NCBI GenBank assembly: GCA_964370845.1
Contig: CAYJLB010000025.1
Coordinates: 1 to 27,831, forward strand
Direction: 5' to 3'
DNA: 27,831 nt
DNA from: CAYJLB01 sp964370845
Lineage (GTDB): Bacteria; Bacillota; Clostridia; Oscillospirales; Ruminococcaceae
Position 1 is the first letter of the stretch, and every line of letters begins with the position of its first letter. A model generated the notes under the pieces. It ran no database searches and was not told where the DNA came from. It worked only from the letters and a program-made list of their open reading frames with translations. Positions 21,069 to 27,831 of the stretch are shown here, piece by piece. The position numbers were made by a program, and so were the translations under genes.

Positions 21069-22310
21069 TTGAAATACGATATAATTGTTGTAGGCGGGGG
21101 AGCGGCTGGAATGTTCGTTTCTTCCTTACTTTCAAGGAAAAAAAAGAAAGTTTTGCTCCTTGAAAAGAATAAAAATTTAGGAAAAAAATTGCTGATTACG
21201 GGAAAAGGTCGCTGTAACTTGACAAATAACAGCTCACCTGAGGAAATTTTGAAGAATATTCCCGTGAATTTTCGCTTTTTATATAGTGCAATTAACACTT
21301 TTAATGCTCAAGATACAATGGATTATTTTGAGAAATTGAATGTTCCTTTGAAAACTGAACGTGGAAATAGAGTTTTTCCTGTTAGCGATAGGGCTGGAGA
21401 CATTGTACATGCCCTTGAAAAAGATTTGCACAAAAATGGTGTTACAATTAAAAATTCAGCTGTAACGTCAATTAATGTTGAAAATGGTGTTGCTACAGGA
21501 GTTAAATGCGGTAAAGACAGCTTTTTTGCAGATAAAGTTATTGTTGCAACAGGTGGCAAGTCTTATCCCTTGACAGGCTCAACAGGAGATGGTTACAAGT
21601 TTGCAACTGAAGTTGGGCACACTGTGACAAAGCTTACTCCGTCATTAGTTCCACTTGTTACAAAGGAAAAATATCCTGCTGAAATTATGGGTTTATCGCT
21701 AAAAAATGTTACTTTAACCTTGCGTGAAGTAGGGAAAAAAAAGCCAGTTTATAGCGAATTAGGGGAAATGCTGTTTACACATTTTGGTGTTTCTGGACCT
21801 CTCGTTTTGTCAGCAAGTTCGCACATTCAAAAGTTCGAAGAAGGTAAGTTTTCTCTTGAAATTGACCTAAAGTCAGGACTTAGTGAAAAGCAACTTGATG
21901 ATAGAATTTTACGTGATTTTGCGGAATATCAAGGCAGAGAAATTCAAAATGTTCTAACAAAACTGCTTCCAACAAAATTAATTCCTATTATAATGGATTT
22001 ATCTGAGATAAAAGAACACACAAAAGTAAATGATATAACAAAAATTCAACGTGGAAATCTTGTTAATGTAATCAAGAAATTAACCTTGCAAATCAAGGGT
22101 TTTCGACCTATTGAGGAGGCAATTATCACTAGTGGGGGAGTTGCTGTAAAAGAAATCAACCCGAAAAATATGGAGTCAAAATTAGTGCAAAATCTTTATT
22201 TTATCGGTGAAATTTTGGACGTTGACGCTTATACCGGTGGATTTAATTTGCAAATAGCTTTTTCAACCGCTTTTTTAGCTTACAAAGACATTTGTGAACA
22301 AACTTATTAA
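21069..22310 (+). CDS. BaiN/HI0933-family FAD-dependent oxidoreductase
   Basis: A 413-residue flavoprotein starting with TTG: (M)KYDIIVVGGGAAGMFVSSLL, the FAD-binding dinucleotide motif. GKGRCNLTNNS (about 44-54) and the C-terminal DAYTGGFNLQIAFSTAFLA are the hallmarks of the HI0933/YhiN/BaiN family. IVATGGKSYPLTGSTGDGY is a second FAD contact. One relative, BaiN, has been linked to bile acid dehydroxylation, but most members, including this one, have no proven substrate. A TTG at 21054 is in frame, but GAAAGGA (21056-21062) lies between it and TTG 21069, favouring the latter. The gene is 24 bases before cmk-plsC and starts 22 bases after the tandem array. Confidence 0.9.
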   Translation: MKYDIIVVGGGAAGMFVSSLLSRKKKKVLLLEKNKNLGKKLLITGKGRCNLTNNSSPEEILKNIPVNFRFLYSAINTFNAQDTMDYFEKLNVPLKTERGNRVFPVSDRAGDIVHALEKDLHKNGVTIKNSAVTSINVENGVATGVKCGKDSFFADKVIVATGGKSYPLTGSTGDGYKFATEVGHTVTKLTPSLVPLVTKEKYPAEIMGLSLKNVTLTLREVGKKKPVYSELGEMLFTHFGVSGPLVLSASSHIQKFEEGKFSLEIDLKSGLSEKQLDDRILRDFAEYQGREIQNVLTKLLPTKLIPIIMDLSEIKEHTKVNDITKIQRGNLVNVIKKLTLQIKGFRPIEEAIITSGGVAVKEINPKNMESKLVQNLYFIGEILDVDAYTGGFNLQIAFSTAFLAYKDICEQTY

Positions 22311-22333
22311 TTAAAATTTGAGGGAGATTTTTT

Positions 22334-23644
22334 ATGCCCATAAATATTGCAATCGATGGACCTGCTGGTGCAGGTAAAAGTACAATTTCACGCACTATTG
22401 CTGAAAAATTTGGACTAATTCACTTGGATACAGGAGCTTTGTACCGTAGTATCGGATATTTTTTTGTTGAAAAAGGGATTTCTACTACTGAATCTAATGC
22501 AATTGTTAAAAGTTTAAATGAAATTAGCCTTGAAATGAAATTTATTGACAAAAAACAGCATATGATTTTAAATGGAGTTGACATTACTGAAAAATTGCGT
22601 TCTCCTGAGGTTTCTATGGCAACTTCCGATGTTTCTTCAGTTAAAGAAGTTCGTGAATTTTTATTGCATTTTCAGCAAGATTTAGCTAAGAATAATGATA
22701 TAATCATCGACGGTAGAGATATTGGTACTGTGATTTTACCTGAGGCTAACATAAAAATTTTCCTTACCGCAAGCCCTGAGGAGCGTGCTAATAGGCGTTT
22801 GCTTGAACTTCAAGAAAAAGGGGAAACTGACGATTATGACAAGGTTTTAGCTGAAATTATTGAACGTGATAGACAGGATAGCGAGAGGGAAATTGCTCCA
22901 TTAAAACAAGCTTCTGACGCGTATTTATTTGATACTTCAGCAAATACTCTTGAAAAATCGACGGATTTACTTTTAGATTATGTTCAAAAAGAGATTGATT
23001 TAATTAAAATTAATGCTTCCAAAAAGCAAAAATCAAAGGCAAAGTTATTCTTCTATGGAATTTTAAAGCTTTTTATTTTAGGAGTTTTTAAAATTTGTTA
23101 TAATTTAAAATATGAAGGAAAATCAAACATTCCTAAAGACGGAGGATACGTATTTGCTTGTAATCACAGGACTTATATTGACCCTATAATTGTGGCTTTA
23201 GGCGGGAAAATTCCTTGTTGTTTTATGGCAAAGGAAGAATTGTTTAGAAAAAAAGCTTTTGCGCTTTTAATACGTACTTTTGGAGCTTTTCCTGTTGAAC
23301 GTGGAAAAGGGGACATGGCGGTAATTGACGAGTCTGTAAAACGTATTTGCAACGGAAATAATTTACTAATTTTCCCTGAGGGTACTCGCTCAAAAGACGG
23401 TACTGTAGGAAAAGGGAAGTCTGGTGTTGCTTTGATTGCATCAAAAGTCGGTTCAGACGTTATTCCTGTTGCAATTAGCTTTACTGGAAAATTGAAATTT
23501 AGAAGTAAAATTATCGTGACTTATGGAGTTCCGATAAAAGCTTCTGAACTAAAATTAAATTCTCCTCGTGATTTAAAGAGGTTAAAAGGGAAAATTATGG
23601 ACGCAATAACGGAATTGGTGGAAAATAATGTTGACAAAGTGTGA
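22334..23644 (+). CDS. cmk-plsC: Bifunctional cytidylate kinase / 1-acyl-glycerol-3-phosphate acyltransferase
   Basis: A 436-residue fusion. Residues 1-220 are cytidylate kinase: P-loop GPAGAGKST (9-17), LDTGALYRS (31-39), IDGRDIGT (125-132) and the lid with RDRQDSERE (178-186). It phosphorylates CMP and dCMP. Residues 235-436 are a PlsC acyltransferase with a hydrophobic segment (about 238-256), the HxxxxD site H278-RTYI-D283 and FPEGTR (347-352). It adds the second acyl chain to lysophosphatidic acid. Both sets of catalytic residues are intact. The same fusion is common in Clostridia. CMP kinase makes the CTP precursor used to activate phosphatidate made by PlsC, giving a pathway logic. It overlaps ispH by 17 bases. 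Confidence 0.95.
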   Translation: MPINIAIDGPAGAGKSTISRTIAEKFGLIHLDTGALYRSIGYFFVEKGISTTESNAIVKSLNEISLEMKFIDKKQHMILNGVDITEKLRSPEVSMATSDVSSVKEVREFLLHFQQDLAKNNDIIIDGRDIGTVILPEANIKIFLTASPEERANRRLLELQEKGETDDYDKVLAEIIERDRQDSEREIAPLKQASDAYLFDTSANTLEKSTDLLLDYVQKEIDLIKINASKKQKSKAKLFFYGILKLFILGVFKICYNLKYEGKSNIPKDGGYVFACNHRTYIDPIIVALGGKIPCCFMAKEELFRKKAFALLIRTFGAFPVERGKGDMAVIDESVKRICNGNNLLIFPEGTRSKDGTVGKGKSGVALIASKVGSDVIPVAISFTGKLKFRSKIIVTYGVPIKASELKLNSPRDLKRLKGKIMDAITELVENNVDKV

Positions 23645-25607
23645 AAATTGTAAAATTTTTATTGCTAAATCCTCAGGATTTTGTTTTGGGGTAGACAGGG
23701 CGGTAAATATGGTGTACAATAGTATTAACGGAAAAGATGTCATTTCAACTCTTGGTCCGATAATACATAACCCTGACGTAATAAAAGATTTAGAAAATAA
23801 TGGTGTATATTCTGTAAATAATGTAAAAGATTTACCAAAAAATAGTACAGTTATAATTCGTTCTCATGGAGTAGGGAAGTCTGTTTATTCGGAATTAGAG
23901 GAATCGGGGATAAATTACAAAGATGCTACTTGTCCTTTTGTTTCAAAAATACACAAAATTGTAAATGAAAAATCAAGTGACGGATATGAAATTTTAATTG
24001 CTGGGGAAAAATCACACCCAGAAGTAGTTGCAATTACTGGACACTGCAAAAAAACTCCCCATTTTTTTTCAAATTTATATGAACTATCACAAATTTTAGT
24101 AAAAAATATAAATTTTATTGAAAAAAAGGTTGCAATTGTGGCTCAAACAACGTATAATAGTAGAATATGGGATAAGTGTATTCTGTTGTTAAATGAAACT
24201 GTCCCAAATGCGGAAATTTTTAACACTATTTGTGATGCTACTGAAAAAAGACAAGCAGAGGCATTAAAACTTGCTAAAAATTCCGATATTATGATAATTG
24301 TCGGTGGTTATGAAAGTTCAAACACTAAAAAATTGTTTGATATTTGTAGTCAGATTTGTACAAGTTATCATATTGAAAATAAATCTCAATTATATACTAT
24401 AGATTTTAATGATGCAAAAAATATTGGGATATCTGCTGGGGCATCGACTCCGGCTTATATAATCAAGGAGGTAGGAACAACAATGAGTGAAATTATTAAA
24501 AACAAGGAAGAGGAATTCAATTTCGAGGAAGCTATTGAGCAGTCTTTGAAGAAAATATACACAGGGAATAGGGTGAAAGGTTATATAACCTCAGTTAATA
24601 GCAACGAAGTAATCGTTGATATTGGAACTAAGCACACAGGTTACATACCTATGGCTGAACTATCTGACAACCCAAATGTAAAACCTTCCGACATTCTAAG
24701 TGTTGGCGATGAAATCGATTTAATCGTTATTAAAATTAACGATGCAGAGGGTATTGTTACACTTTCAAAGAAAAAAGTTGACGCTATGGTTGGCTTTGAA
24801 AAAGTTATGAAAGCTAAAGAAACTGAAGAAATTTTAACTGGTATTGTAACTAATGTAGTTAAAGGTGGTATTTTAGTTTCTTATAACGAAGTTAAAGTAT
24901 TTATTCCAGCTTCACAAGCTACAATGCGTCGTGATGAAAACATCGAAGATTTAGCTAAGAAAACTGTTGAATTCAAAATTATTGAAGTAAACGAACACCG
25001 TTCAAGAGCTGTTGGTTCTATTAGAGCTGTGCTTAAAGACAGAAAAGCTGTTCAAGAAACTGCATTCTTCGAAAGCACTGAAGAAGGCGCAACTTTAGTT
25101 GGTGAAGTTAAATCTATCACTGATTATGGTGTATTTGTTGATTTAGGCGGCGTTGACGGTCTAATCAGAAAAACTGACTTAACTTGGAATAGAATTAAAA
25201 AGCCATCTGACATTGTTAGTATTGGTGATAAAATTGAAGTTACAGTTAAAGAAATTGATAGAGAAACTAAAAAAGTTTCACTTATCTACAAAAAAGAAGC
25301 GGACAATCCATGGGAAATCTTCAAAACACAATACGAAATTGGTTCAGTTGCAACTGTAAAAGTTGTTTCAGTTACAACTTTCGGTGCTTTTGCTGAAATC
25401 ATTCCTGGAGTTGACGGACTAATTCATATTTCACAAATCGCTAATCAAAGAATTAACAACGTTGCTGACTTATTGAAAGTTGATCAAGTTGTTGAAGCTA
25501 AGATTACTGAAATTGATTATGACAAACAAAGAATTAGCCTTTCAATGAGAGCTTTACTTCAAGATGAAGAAATTGACGAAGTTGATGAAGACGAAACTGC
25601 TGAATAA
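23628..25607 (+). CDS. ispH-rpsA: IspH fused to ribosomal protein S1 (four S1 domains)
   Basis: A 659-residue fusion. Residues 1-285 are HMBPP reductase with cluster cysteines C19, C102 and C202 and active-site histidines H47, H80 and H130; it makes isopentenyl and dimethylallyl diphosphate in the MEP pathway. Residues 312-381, 400-466, 486-554 and 570-641 are S1 RNA-binding domains, with an acidic tail EIDEVDEDE. The fusion is known in many Clostridia. AAGGAGG (24465-24471) and ATG 24483 (residue 286) lie exactly at the joint. Phenylalanine codons switch from nearly all TTT before the joint to mostly TTC after it. A free S1 protein from the internal start is therefore plausible. It starts inside the cmk-plsC stop region. 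Confidence 0.96.
   Translation: MLTKCENCKIFIAKSSGFCFGVDRAVNMVYNSINGKDVISTLGPIIHNPDVIKDLENNGVYSVNNVKDLPKNSTVIIRSHGVGKSVYSELEESGINYKDATCPFVSKIHKIVNEKSSDGYEILIAGEKSHPEVVAITGHCKKTPHFFSNLYELSQILVKNINFIEKKVAIVAQTTYNSRIWDKCILLLNETVPNAEIFNTICDATEKRQAEALKLAKNSDIMIIVGGYESSNTKKLFDICSQICTSYHIENKSQLYTIDFNDAKNIGISAGASTPAYIIKEVGTTMSEIIKNKEEEFNFEEAIEQSLKKIYTGNRVKGYITSVNSNEVIVDIGTKHTGYIPMAELSDNPNVKPSDILSVGDEIDLIVIKINDAEGIVTLSKKKVDAMVGFEKVMKAKETEEILTGIVTNVVKGGILVSYNEVKVFIPASQATMRRDENIEDLAKKTVEFKIIEVNEHRSRAVGSIRAVLKDRKAVQETAFFESTEEGATLVGEVKSITDYGVFVDLGGVDGLIRKTDLTWNRIKKPSDIVSIGDKIEVTVKEIDRETKKVSLIYKKEADNPWEIFKTQYEIGSVATVKVVSVTTFGAFAEIIPGVDGLIHISQIANQRINNVADLLKVDQVVEAKITEIDYDKQRISLSMRALLQDEEIDEVDEDETAE
24465..24485 (+). 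promoter_or_regulatory. Possible internal translation start for free ribosomal protein S1
   Basis: AAGGAGG (24465-24471) is followed after 11 bases by an in-frame ATG (24483-24485) that begins MSEIIKNKEEEFNFEEAIEQ, a typical S1 N-terminus. Aligned on GGA, the distance to ATG is 13 bases, against 9-13 for most GAAAGGA sites in this window. It would yield a 374-residue protein with all four S1 domains. Confidence 0.5.
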
Positions 25608-25620
25608 TTTGTAATAATTA

Positions 25621-25650
25621 AATGCTAAGGTTTTATGCCTTAGCATTTTT
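25621..25650 (+). terminator. Intrinsic terminator after ispH-rpsA
   Basis: AATGCTAAGG (25621-25630) pairs perfectly with CCTTAGCATT (25638-25647) around a 7-base loop and runs into a T-tract. It lies 13 bases after the stop codon and closes the rightward cluster. Confidence 0.92.
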
Positions 25651-25681
25651 TATTTTTATTTAGGGAAGTGGTAAAATCACA

Positions 25682-25710
25682 TTGACAAACTGCATTTAAA
25701 ATGTTATAAT
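25682..25710 (+). promoter_or_regulatory. Promoter of the Xer-type recombinase gene
   Basis: TTGACA (25682-25687), 17 bases, TATAAT (25705-25710), with TGT directly before the -10. Both hexamers are consensus. The start should be near 25717, leaving a leader of about 140 bases that begins with a 15-bp inverted repeat. Confidence 0.88.
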
Positions 25711-25719
25711 AACTTATAG

Positions 25720-25753
25720 TTAATTGCACTAAATAAAAATTTAGTGCAATTAA
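25720..25753 (+). promoter_or_regulatory. 15-bp perfect inverted repeat at the start of the recombinase leader
   Basis: TTAATTGCACTAAAT (25720-25734) and ATTTAGTGCAATTAA (25739-25753) pair around AAAA. They lie about three bases after the predicted transcription start. No U-tract follows directly. Further on, TTAGATAA (25771-25778) can pair with TTATCTAA (25808-25815). An operator for a dimeric repressor or a 5' RNA stability hairpin would both fit. Confidence 0.6.
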
Positions 25754-25858
25754 GGGGAGTGAAATAATTATTAGATAACTTAAATTGCCAATTTCACAAA
25801 TCTAAACTTATCTAAAATTTCTTACTCAACAAAATTAAATATTAATTGGAGTTTTATT

Positions 25859-26836
25859 ATGAATGATTGTCCCGAATTTTTGAAGAATTTTTTGTTTTAT
25901 CTTAAAGTTGTAAAAGGCCGTGGCGAACGAACGGTGGAGGCTTATTACATCGATTTAAGATTGTTCTTGCGTTATGTCAAAAAGATAAATAATTTAGTTC
26001 CAGAAAATCTTGCTTTTGAGGAAATTACTATTTCTGACTTCCCAGTTGATTTAATTAAAAAATTTACATTAAATGATGCTTATGAATTCCTGTACTTCAC
26101 ATCAAATGAATTGTCAAATTCCACTGCAACACGGGCGCGGAAAGCATCAGCTTTAAGGCAGTTTTTCAATTTTTTGCACAAAAAAGCAAATATAATTGAC
26201 ACAAATCCAATTATTGACTTAGAGCTTCCAACTGTGAAAAATAAATTGCCTAAGCATTTGTCACTAGAAAATAGTTTGGAATTATTGTCAAGTGTAAATT
26301 CAACTTTTGAACTTCGTGATTACTGCATTTTGACATTATTTTTAAACTGCGGAATGAGATTATCAGAGCTTGTTGGGCTTAATATAAGCGATATTTCTTT
26401 TGAAAATTCAACGTTAAGACTTTTCGGCAAAGGAGAAAAAGAGCGAATTGTTTACTTAAATGATGCTTGTATGGCAGCAGTGAATAATTACATAAAAAGC
26501 GGACGCGAAATCACTTCAAAAGAGCAAAACGCACTGTTTTTATCTAAGCAAAAAAAAAGGATAAGCAAACGTCGTGTACAACAAATTGTCGAAGAAACGT
26601 TACTATCCGCTGGACTTGAAAATCAAGGTATTACAACACATAAATTAAGGCATACAGCTGCCACTTTAATGTATCAACACGGTAATGTTGACCCATTAGT
26701 CTTAAAGGAAATTTTAGGACATAAAAGTATTGCGACAACCGAAATTTACACACATTTGTCAAATGATAACCTAAAAGATGCGGCTAAGGCTTCCCCATTA
26801 TCAAATGTTAAAAAAGTAACAACTAAAAAAGATTAA
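25859..26836 (+). CDS. Tyrosine recombinase, XerC/XerD type
   Basis: A 325-residue recombinase with an N-terminal SAM-like DNA-binding domain (about 1-115, FLFYLKVVKGRGERTVEAYY) and a catalytic domain. Visible catalytic residues are R167 (CGMRLSEL), a beta-hairpin lysine in FGKGEKERIV, H261 and R264 (HKLRH), H288 (LGHKS) and Y297 (TTEIYTHL). All are intact. Xer proteins resolve chromosome dimers at dif, helped by FtsK, which is also encoded in this window. The protein cannot be assigned to XerC, XerD or a single-recombinase type by eye; it is about 25 residues longer than usual XerCD. GGAG precedes ATG. It overlaps the convergent radC by four bases. Confidence 0.93.
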   Translation: MNDCPEFLKNFLFYLKVVKGRGERTVEAYYIDLRLFLRYVKKINNLVPENLAFEEITISDFPVDLIKKFTLNDAYEFLYFTSNELSNSTATRARKASALRQFFNFLHKKANIIDTNPIIDLELPTVKNKLPKHLSLENSLELLSSVNSTFELRDYCILTLFLNCGMRLSELVGLNISDISFENSTLRLFGKGEKERIVYLNDACMAAVNNYIKSGREITSKEQNALFLSKQKKRISKRRVQQIVEETLLSAGLENQGITTHKLRHTAATLMYQHGNVDPLVLKEILGHKSIATTEIYTHLSNDNLKDAAKASPLSNVKKVTTKKD

Positions 26837-27516
26837 TCATCAAGCAAGTTTAGCTCTTTAATGGAAATAAAAGTTTTTCCCGACACAACTATATGGTCAT
26901 CAAGCCTTATATCAAGGTGTTTTAACCCTTTTTTGAGGCTTATTGTTGCGTCAATATCGCAATCAGATGGAAGTGCAAGCCCTCGTGGATGGTTATGTGC
27001 TAATATGATACTACAAGCGTTGCAAGATAAGGTTTCTTCAACAACTTTTCTTACGTTAATTGCAACTTTATTAACAGAGCCAGTGCTCAAAAGTGTGCAT
27101 TTAAGCATCTGATATTTCTCATCAAGGCATAGCAAATATAAAACCTCATCAGTTCTTCCAATAAAGAAATTCATAAGATAATTTCCAAGTTTTTTGCTTG
27201 AGTCTAAAGTTACTTCTTCGGGAAGGCTTGAAACTAAATATTGCCGAGAAATTTGTGGAATTGCTTTTAATAAGGTGGCAGTGTGCATTCCAACTCCAGG
27301 GACTTCCGTCAATTTGCTTATCGGAGCATTGCAAACTTCGGCAAAAGAACCAAAAGTTTTAAGTAAATTATGTGCAATTACGTTAGTATCTCCTTGTGGG
27401 ATTGTGAAAAATAACACAAATTCAATAAGGTTATGTGGTTCAAAATTATCGAGTCCATCTTTCAAAAATCTGTCTTTCAAACGTTTTCTATGTCCTGTAT
27501 GGGGATTTGTTTTCAT
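26833..27516 (-). CDS. radC: RadC/UPF0758 JAB-domain protein
   Basis: A 227-residue protein with a helix-hairpin-helix segment (LTEVPGVGMHTATLLKA, about 69-85) and a JAB/MPN metalloprotease-like domain with H174-N-H176-P, S184 and D187 (AHNHPRGLALPSDCD). The family is named for an old repair phenotype that was later reassigned, so the true role is unresolved; a metal-dependent hydrolase is likely. GAAAGGA lies about 10 bases before the ATG. It is transcribed leftward from 27561-27589, and its stop overlaps the recombinase stop by four bases. With no terminator between, the two convergent transcripts must overlap or collide. Confidence 0.93.
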   Translation of the reverse strand: MKTNPHTGHRKRLKDRFLKDGLDNFEPHNLIEFVLFFTIPQGDTNVIAHNLLKTFGSFAEVCNAPISKLTEVPGVGMHTATLLKAIPQISRQYLVSSLPEEVTLDSSKKLGNYLMNFFIGRTDEVLYLLCLDEKYQMLKCTLLSTGSVNKVAINVRKVVEETLSCNACSIILAHNHPRGLALPSDCDIDATISLKKGLKHLDIRLDDHIVVSGKTFISIKELNLLDD

Positions 27517-27560
27517 AAAAATGCGTCCTTTCGTGGCTATGTAACAAATTAATTTTATTC

Positions 27561-27589
27561 ATTATACCATATTTTCCCTATTTTTGCAA
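27561..27589 (-). promoter_or_regulatory. radC promoter with extended -10
   Basis: On the minus strand TTGCAA (27589-27584) is followed after 17 bases by TATAAT (27566-27561) with TGG before it. The design is the same as the gdhA promoter, including an identical -35. The leader is short, about 38 bases. Confidence 0.85.
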
Positions 27590-27729
27590 GAATTCTAAAT
27601 TTTAAATATTTTACACAAAATTTTACAAAAAAATTTACACTTTATACAAATTTATTGACTTTATAGTTAAATTTATACCTTGAAAACTAGTTAATACAAC
27701 GATAATATATTAAATGATTTTGAACTCTA

Positions 27730-27758
27730 TTGACATTGAAACAGTAAATAATTATAAT
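27730..27758 (+). promoter_or_regulatory. Strong promoter reading out of the right edge
   Basis: TTGACA (27730-27735), 17 bases, TATAAT (27753-27758). The start would be near 27765 and the downstream gene is outside the window. Upstream, CTTGAAAACTAG (27679-27690) resembles the CTTTGAAAACT motif common in Firmicutes rRNA spacers and leaders. No coding frame with a binding site was seen in 27590-27831. Confidence 0.7.
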
Positions 27759-27831
27759 AAATATATAAACTAAGCATTAGCAGTCAACTCAACAATATTT
27801 ATGACAAAAGATGAACCAACCGACTTTTACA

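Noticed and set aside
20758..21298. Long minus-strand frames through the 27-bp repeats encoding VYSYFSVAK-like repeats
   Set aside because: A 27-base period keeps any frame open by chance; no start site fits and the frame crosses the gap and an oppositely oriented gene.
27655..27683. Additional promoter with TTGACT near the right edge
   Set aside because: No -10 hexamer lies at 15-19 bases; the nearest TATA-like sequence is too close.

Overview
The window looks like chromosomal DNA of an AT-rich anaerobic Clostridia member, probably in or near Oscillospirales/Ruminococcaceae. The reasons are two gene fusions typical of Clostridia (cytidylate kinase joined to PlsC, and IspH joined to ribosomal protein S1), the order tepA–ylzJ–ftsK as in Firmicutes, a bacterial CASTOR/POLLUX-type channel, frequent TTG starts and GAAAGGA ribosome binding sites. 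This is judged from reading the sequence; no database search was run. A run of 100 Ns (20873-20972) shows the window is a scaffold with one unresolved tandem repeat.

Layout. 1-691 (-) is the 5' part of gdhA. 1021-2865 (+) is a two-helix, two-RCK channel of the CASTOR/POLLUX family. A bidirectional terminator (3022-3055) separates it from the F-type ATP synthase operon, read on the minus strand from about 10540 to 3182 in the order atpZ, atpI, atpB, atpE, atpF, atpH, atpA, atpG, atpD, atpC. The c subunit carries the full Na+-binding signature. Divergent promoters at 10550-10577 and 10697-10724 serve the atp operon and a plus-strand cluster: tepA (ClpP-like), a short ylzJ-like gene, uppP and ftsK/spoIIIE. 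Next come a FlaR-like P-loop kinase, a GNAT acetyltransferase, a YgiQ-type radical SAM protein, a ComEC-like metallo-beta-lactamase protein with its DUF3006 partner, and an RpiR regulator; the last four are linked by overlaps or short gaps. After a 27-bp tandem repeat array come a BaiN/HI0933-type flavoprotein, cmk-plsC and ispH-rpsA, closed by a terminator. A Xer-type recombinase with a structured leader and a convergent radC follow. The right edge holds a strong promoter for a gene outside the window.

The genes are mostly housekeeping: energy coupling, envelope lipid carrier recycling, chromosome segregation, isoprenoid, nucleotide and lipid synthesis. The unusual content lies between genes. 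(1) A dispersed intercistronic element with three hairpins occurs after tepA, before ftsK and, in a diverged form, between atpF and atpH. Its stems differ between copies by paired changes, and each copy could encode a short TTG-started peptide. (2) A second family of small palindromes centred on CGTGACG or CGTCACG, with shared flanks, occurs after atpC and twice after ylzJ, where it seems to have replaced the end of the ylzJ reading frame. (3) The ispH-rpsA fusion has an internal Shine-Dalgarno and ATG at the domain joint, with a change in codon use there. Most promoters found share a TGn extended -10. No tRNA, rRNA, CRISPR array, insertion sequence or prophage was seen.
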